From Winogradskyella ursingii (GTDB lineage Bacteria; Bacteroidota; Bacteroidia; Flavobacteriales; Flavobacteriaceae), in NCBI RefSeq assembly GCF_013403975.1, contig NZ_JABFDH010000005.1:186001-250000 (forward strand): a DNA stretch of 64,000 bases, written 5' to 3'. The notes beneath the pieces were generated by a model, which saw nothing but the letters and a program-made list of their open reading frames with translations, did no database searches and had not been told where the DNA came from. Shown one piece after another: positions 61,434-64,000 of the stretch. Both the position numbers and the translations under genes were made by a program. Each line of letters begins with the position of its first letter. Positions within the stretch are counted from its first letter, which is position 1.

Positions 61434-62351
61434 TTAATTTTGCGCAGCAACTTCGTTTAGGTTGTCTGTAAGTTGAAGAAATTGCTCTTCTAAACTTTCT
61501 TTTCGTTTTACTAAATGCGAAAGAATGATACCCTTTTCAAACATTAATTTATTGAATTCTGGTGCAGACATCGGTTCATTTAAAAATGCTGTAATCAGTT
61601 CGCCTTCAATTTTAATCTTTCCAAAGTCTGAATTGTTTTCAAGCACATGTAATAAATCTTGATGCTTTTCAGCTTTTAATTCGAAGAATCCGTGGCTATT
61701 TATCATTTCGTCTACTCTACCGGAATATAATTTTTCACCTTTACGCAGTACCACAACATGTGAACAAACTTTTTCGACTTCGTCCAAAAGGTGTGATGCC
61801 AATAAAATCGTGGTACCTTCAGATGCAATGTCTTTTATAATCTGTCTTATTTGATGAATACCTTGTGGGTCCAGACCGTTTGTTGGTTCGTCCAGAATTA
61901 AAATTTCAGGGTCGTTGAGTAGAGCAGAGGCAATGGCCAACCGTTGTTTCATACCTAACGAATAGGTTTTGAATTTATGACCTTTTCTGTCTAACAAACC
62001 GACCACTTCAAGTTTTTCTTCAATTTTAGAAAAGTCCACACCTTTTATTTTGCAGACTAGCTTTAAGTTTTGTTCCGCCGTCATATAAGGGTAAAAATTT
62101 GGCCGTTCTATAATTGCCCCAACTTGTTTTAATGCATCATGCGTGGTGGTATTACCGTCAAACCAATGAAAGTTACCATTAGTTCTATTGACTACGTTTA
62201 GAACAATGCCTAAAGTAGTGGATTTACCACTGCCGTTGGGTCCAAGGATGCCGTAAACATTACCTTTGTTAATGGTGAAACTTAAATCTTTGACCGCTGT
62301 AAGATGGCCAAATTTCTTTGTAAGGTTGTTGATTGTTAGGATGGGTTCCAA
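61434..62351 (-). CDS. ABC transporter ATP-binding protein
   Basis: About 305 residues. Walker A is GPNGSGKSTT, the signature is YSLGMKQRLAIASALL, Walker B is ILILDEPTNGLDP, and the switch His is in LASHLLDEVEKV. A C-terminal extension of about 90 residues follows the ATPase core. Both possible starts are TTG (62375 and 62351); the second gives EPILTINNLTKKFG, the usual N-terminus, and is preferred. It forms an exporter with the permease downstream. Confidence 0.88.
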   Translation of the reverse strand: MEPILTINNLTKKFGHLTAVKDLSFTINKGNVYGILGPNGSGKSTTLGIVLNVVNRTNGNFHWFDGNTTTHDALKQVGAIIERPNFYPYMTAEQNLKLVCKIKGVDFSKIEEKLEVVGLLDRKGHKFKTYSLGMKQRLAIASALLNDPEILILDEPTNGLDPQGIHQIRQIIKDIASEGTTILLASHLLDEVEKVCSHVVVLRKGEKLYSGRVDEMINSHGFFELKAEKHQDLLHVLENNSDFGKIKIEGELITAFLNEPMSAPEFNKLMFEKGIILSHLVKRKESLEEQFLQLTDNLNEVAAQN

Positions 62352-62477
62352 GATTGATCGGTTTAAAGATGCCAAAGCAAGTCTGGCAAAAGTTGGTTAT
62401 AAAAATAAGACGAAAGAGGTGAAGAATTGTTACATCTAGGTTTAATAAAATATTGTAACTTTATAAAAATCAATAAG

Positions 62478-62843
62478 ATGAAAAAAATTACGGTTATAGC
62501 GTCGGTTATTTTATTCTGTTCATTTCAGGGAATAGCACAGACTATCGATAATATTGATGGGTCTTTGGATAATCATAATGTGAATTTTCATTACAATACA
62601 ACTTTAATAGACGATTTTAATTCCAAAAAGTTTCCAACGAAAAATCTTTATTTAGATAGGAGAAGTTTTAAATCTAAACTGGATGAATTGCAATTTAATT
62701 TTAAATATTTTTTAAAAGAAAACCTGAATTTTTATGATTTCAAAGATTCGATAAAAATTAATAATCAGAAGAAAGACAAGCCTCTTGAATACAGTGAAAA
62801 AAATAGGATTCTCATAATTTCAGATAAGGATTCAAAATTATAA
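62478..62843 (+). CDS. Small secreted protein of unknown function
   Basis: About 121 residues. ATG at 62478 opens a signal peptide (KKITVIASVILFCSFQGIAQ); an upstream TTG/ATG extension would spoil it. The mature part is charged, with LDRRSFKSKLDELQFNFKYF and a basic, polar C-terminus. No family recognised. It is divergent from the ABC ATPase and convergent with the pRiA4b-like gene. Confidence 0.6.
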   Translation: MKKITVIASVILFCSFQGIAQTIDNIDGSLDNHNVNFHYNTTLIDDFNSKKFPTKNLYLDRRSFKSKLDELQFNFKYFLKENLNFYDFKDSIKINNQKKDKPLEYSEKNRILIISDKDSKL

Positions 62844-62857
62844 AAAATCGATAAGGA

Positions 62858-63376
62858 TCAATTCCAATTCTCATCAAAATCCAAATCGCTATAATCATCG
62901 ACATCCAAATCGTCGTCAAACTCATTGTAGTCATCATCATCCTGTTCCGCCTCAAACTTTTTCTCTGGCGCTTCATCAGGGATTTGACCTTGTACATACA
63001 TTAAATTTGGGTAGTCTGTACCTTCGGCTTCTTCAAGAATTTCACCTAATTCTACATAAAAAGTCCACATACTCAAAAAATCATACACATAAATGAGGTT
63101 GGTAGAGGCTTCATGAACGACGTCATTAATTTTGGTCTCGTTCATTGTTCTTACCTGATTACCAGCTTCGCTCATATCCATCATGGCAATTTCCTCACCT
63201 TGATTCCATTCGTCGTCGCTCACATAAAAAGACGCCATTTCCATACCGTCAAAACCAAAAGATTGAGTGATAACATTGTGCAAATCTTCCATAGTGTCCG
63301 TTTCTCGGATTTCAATATCACGGAACACATCATCTTCGGTATCATTGTCTAAAACGACTCTAAATCTGTAAATCAT
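62858..63376 (-). CDS. Plasmid pRiA4b ORF-3 family-like protein
   Basis: 172 residues. The core (about 1-125) has MIYRFRVVLDNDTEDDVFRD, then TMEDLHNVITQSFGFDGMEM and LIYVYDFLSMWTFYVELGEI, matching the pRiA4b ORF-3/TnpR-passenger-like fold. The C-terminus (about 140-172) is extremely acidic. There is no sign of an IS element around it, so it is a chromosomal stand-alone gene. A TATCTTTG -7 box (63404-63397) precedes it on the minus strand. Confidence 0.83.
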   Translation of the reverse strand: MIYRFRVVLDNDTEDDVFRDIEIRETDTMEDLHNVITQSFGFDGMEMASFYVSDDEWNQGEEIAMMDMSEAGNQVRTMNETKINDVVHEASTNLIYVYDFLSMWTFYVELGEILEEAEGTDYPNLMYVQGQIPDEAPEKKFEAEQDDDDYNEFDDDLDVDDYSDLDFDENWN

Positions 63377-63396
63377 AGTTGCATATTAATGGTCTG

Positions 63397-63404
63397 CAAA
63401 GATA
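63397..63404 (-). promoter_or_regulatory. Predicted -7 element of the pRiA4b-like gene
   Basis: TATCTTTG on the minus strand, exact TAnnTTTG match, 21 bases before the ATG at 63376 and just after the ctaA-like stop. No TTG box was identified. Confidence 0.4.
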
Positions 63405-63408
63405 CAAT

Positions 63409-64000
63409 TTATGTTGAAGTTTTTACTGTTTTTGGTTGATGCTTACGACTACTTTCTAAAATAATGTAAAATTGAATTCCTATCATTATGGTAGCGATGA
63501 CCAAATGCAACGGTTGGGTAGAAAACGGGAAGTTAAAGTAGTACATAGCAATGCCTGTGGCAATTTCTAAACCAATACAAATGAGCACTAGTTTGAATTT
63601 ATTGTAACCAAGATTTAATTTTCTGTTACGATAAAATAACCACAAGTTTATAAGAAGTAGCACGATTGAAAGTGTACGATGCACATAGAATTCCATAGGT
63701 GCTATTGCAGTAATATCCCAGTTAAAATAACCATTGAGCTTATTTTGAATATCGACAAATTGCCGTACTTGAGTTCCTAAAATAATTTGAACAAGTGATA
63801 GCAAGGTGGCTATAATAATGCCGTTTCTAAATGTTTTATCAAACTTTTGATTTTTAAAACTCGTTTTTGAGGCAAATATGAGATAAAGAATCACTGCCAC
63901 AATGACCAAAGCCATAACCATATGAATAGTAATTTTGTACGGCGCCAAATTAGAATCGACCACCGTTTTTCCTAACCATGCTTGAAAACCCATTGCTATA
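63409..64000 (-). CDS. COX15/CtaA family heme A synthase-like protein, partial
   Basis: The frame is open through the right edge; the visible 197 codons are the C-terminal part. The family hallmark GFQAWLGKTVVDSNLAPYKI (variant of the CtaA helix start) is near the edge, then IHMVMALVIVAVILYLIFAS and further helices with HRTLSIVLLLINLWLFY and TQPLHLVIATIMIGIQFYII, carrying three candidate heme-ligand histidines. CtaA oxidises heme O to heme A for cytochrome oxidase. The ATG at 63993 is internal and not the start. Confidence 0.85.
   Translation of the reverse strand, partial: IAMGFQAWLGKTVVDSNLAPYKITIHMVMALVIVAVILYLIFASKTSFKNQKFDKTFRNGIIIATLLSLVQIILGTQVRQFVDIQNKLNGYFNWDITAIAPMEFYVHRTLSIVLLLINLWLFYRNRKLNLGYNKFKLVLICIGLEIATGIAMYYFNFPFSTQPLHLVIATIMIGIQFYIILESSRKHQPKTVKTST

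Noticed and set aside
62858..63376. pRiA4b ORF-3-like gene as a mobile element passenger
   Set aside because: The family name comes from a plasmid, but here there is no transposase or repeat nearby and the gene sits among ordinary chromosomal genes.

Overview
The window is low-GC chromosomal DNA from a member of the Flavobacteriaceae (Bacteroidota). Several things point there: T9SS sorting domains of the gliding-motility C-terminal type, a PorV/PorQ-family protein, SPI-type lipoproteins with CN or CK after the lipobox, promoter matches of the Bacteroidota form TTG...TAnnTTTG, a cyclophilin-FKBP fusion like that of Flavobacterium johnsoniae, and a conserved block recQ / kdsD-tatC-lptB. Gene content looks like a marine genus related to Winogradskyella or Lacinutrix, but the genus cannot be fixed from sequence reading alone. 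I saw no rRNA, tRNA, CRISPR array, prophage or transposase.

Layout. 0-3.2 kb: a partial DUF4105 gene, a PorV2-like gene, phosphatidylserine synthase and a DUF808 membrane protein. 3.2-8.6 kb: envelope and housekeeping genes lptB, an AhpD-like gene, tatC and kdsD on the minus strand, divergent from recQ. 8.7-12.6 kb: loosely spaced single genes (methyltransferase, VOC protein, tandem SpoIIAA-like protein, amidohydrolase). 12.6-17 kb: a dual immunophilin, a YceI lipoprotein and the chaperone pair grpE-dnaJ. 17.3-22.5 kb: one plus-strand operon (ABC exporter ATPase and permease, MscS channel, DUF6268 barrel, NtrC-type regulator without a DNA-binding domain). 22.5-35.9 kb: PPK2, an M28 peptidase, an M23 peptidase interrupted by a stop codon, a tricorn-like protease, an acyltransferase-like membrane protein, lysA, an ACT-like protein and sucC.

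36-40.5 kb is a decaying locus. It holds a secreted alpha/beta hydrolase with a T9SS type A tail, broken by a frameshift, preceded by a lipoprotein gene. The lipoprotein plus the start of the hydrolase is tandemly duplicated. In the second copy the hydrolase is reduced to a short remnant and the lipoprotein has ATA where ATG should be. 40.6-45.4 kb carries cysH, a DUF1456 gene, an esterase, a TerB-like gene and uvrB.

45.4-60.5 kb is the most striking region: five consecutive minus-strand genes for large exported proteins with T9SS type B C-termini. They share a two-cysteine module of about 95 residues, counted here 22 times in all (2, 11, 1, 4 and 4). The last two genes, joined by an ATGA overlap, end in the same 1,259-bp stretch. 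By eye it is identical in both, markedly GC-rich, and it begins exactly at a module boundary. The neighbouring 782-residue protein carries an AT-rich native homologue of the same C-terminal architecture. The simplest reading is a C-terminal cassette acquired from a higher-GC flavobacterium and then copied into the adjacent gene by duplication or gene conversion. 60.5-64 kb closes with an ABC-2 exporter pair, a small secreted protein, a pRiA4b ORF-3-like protein and a partial CtaA/COX15 protein.
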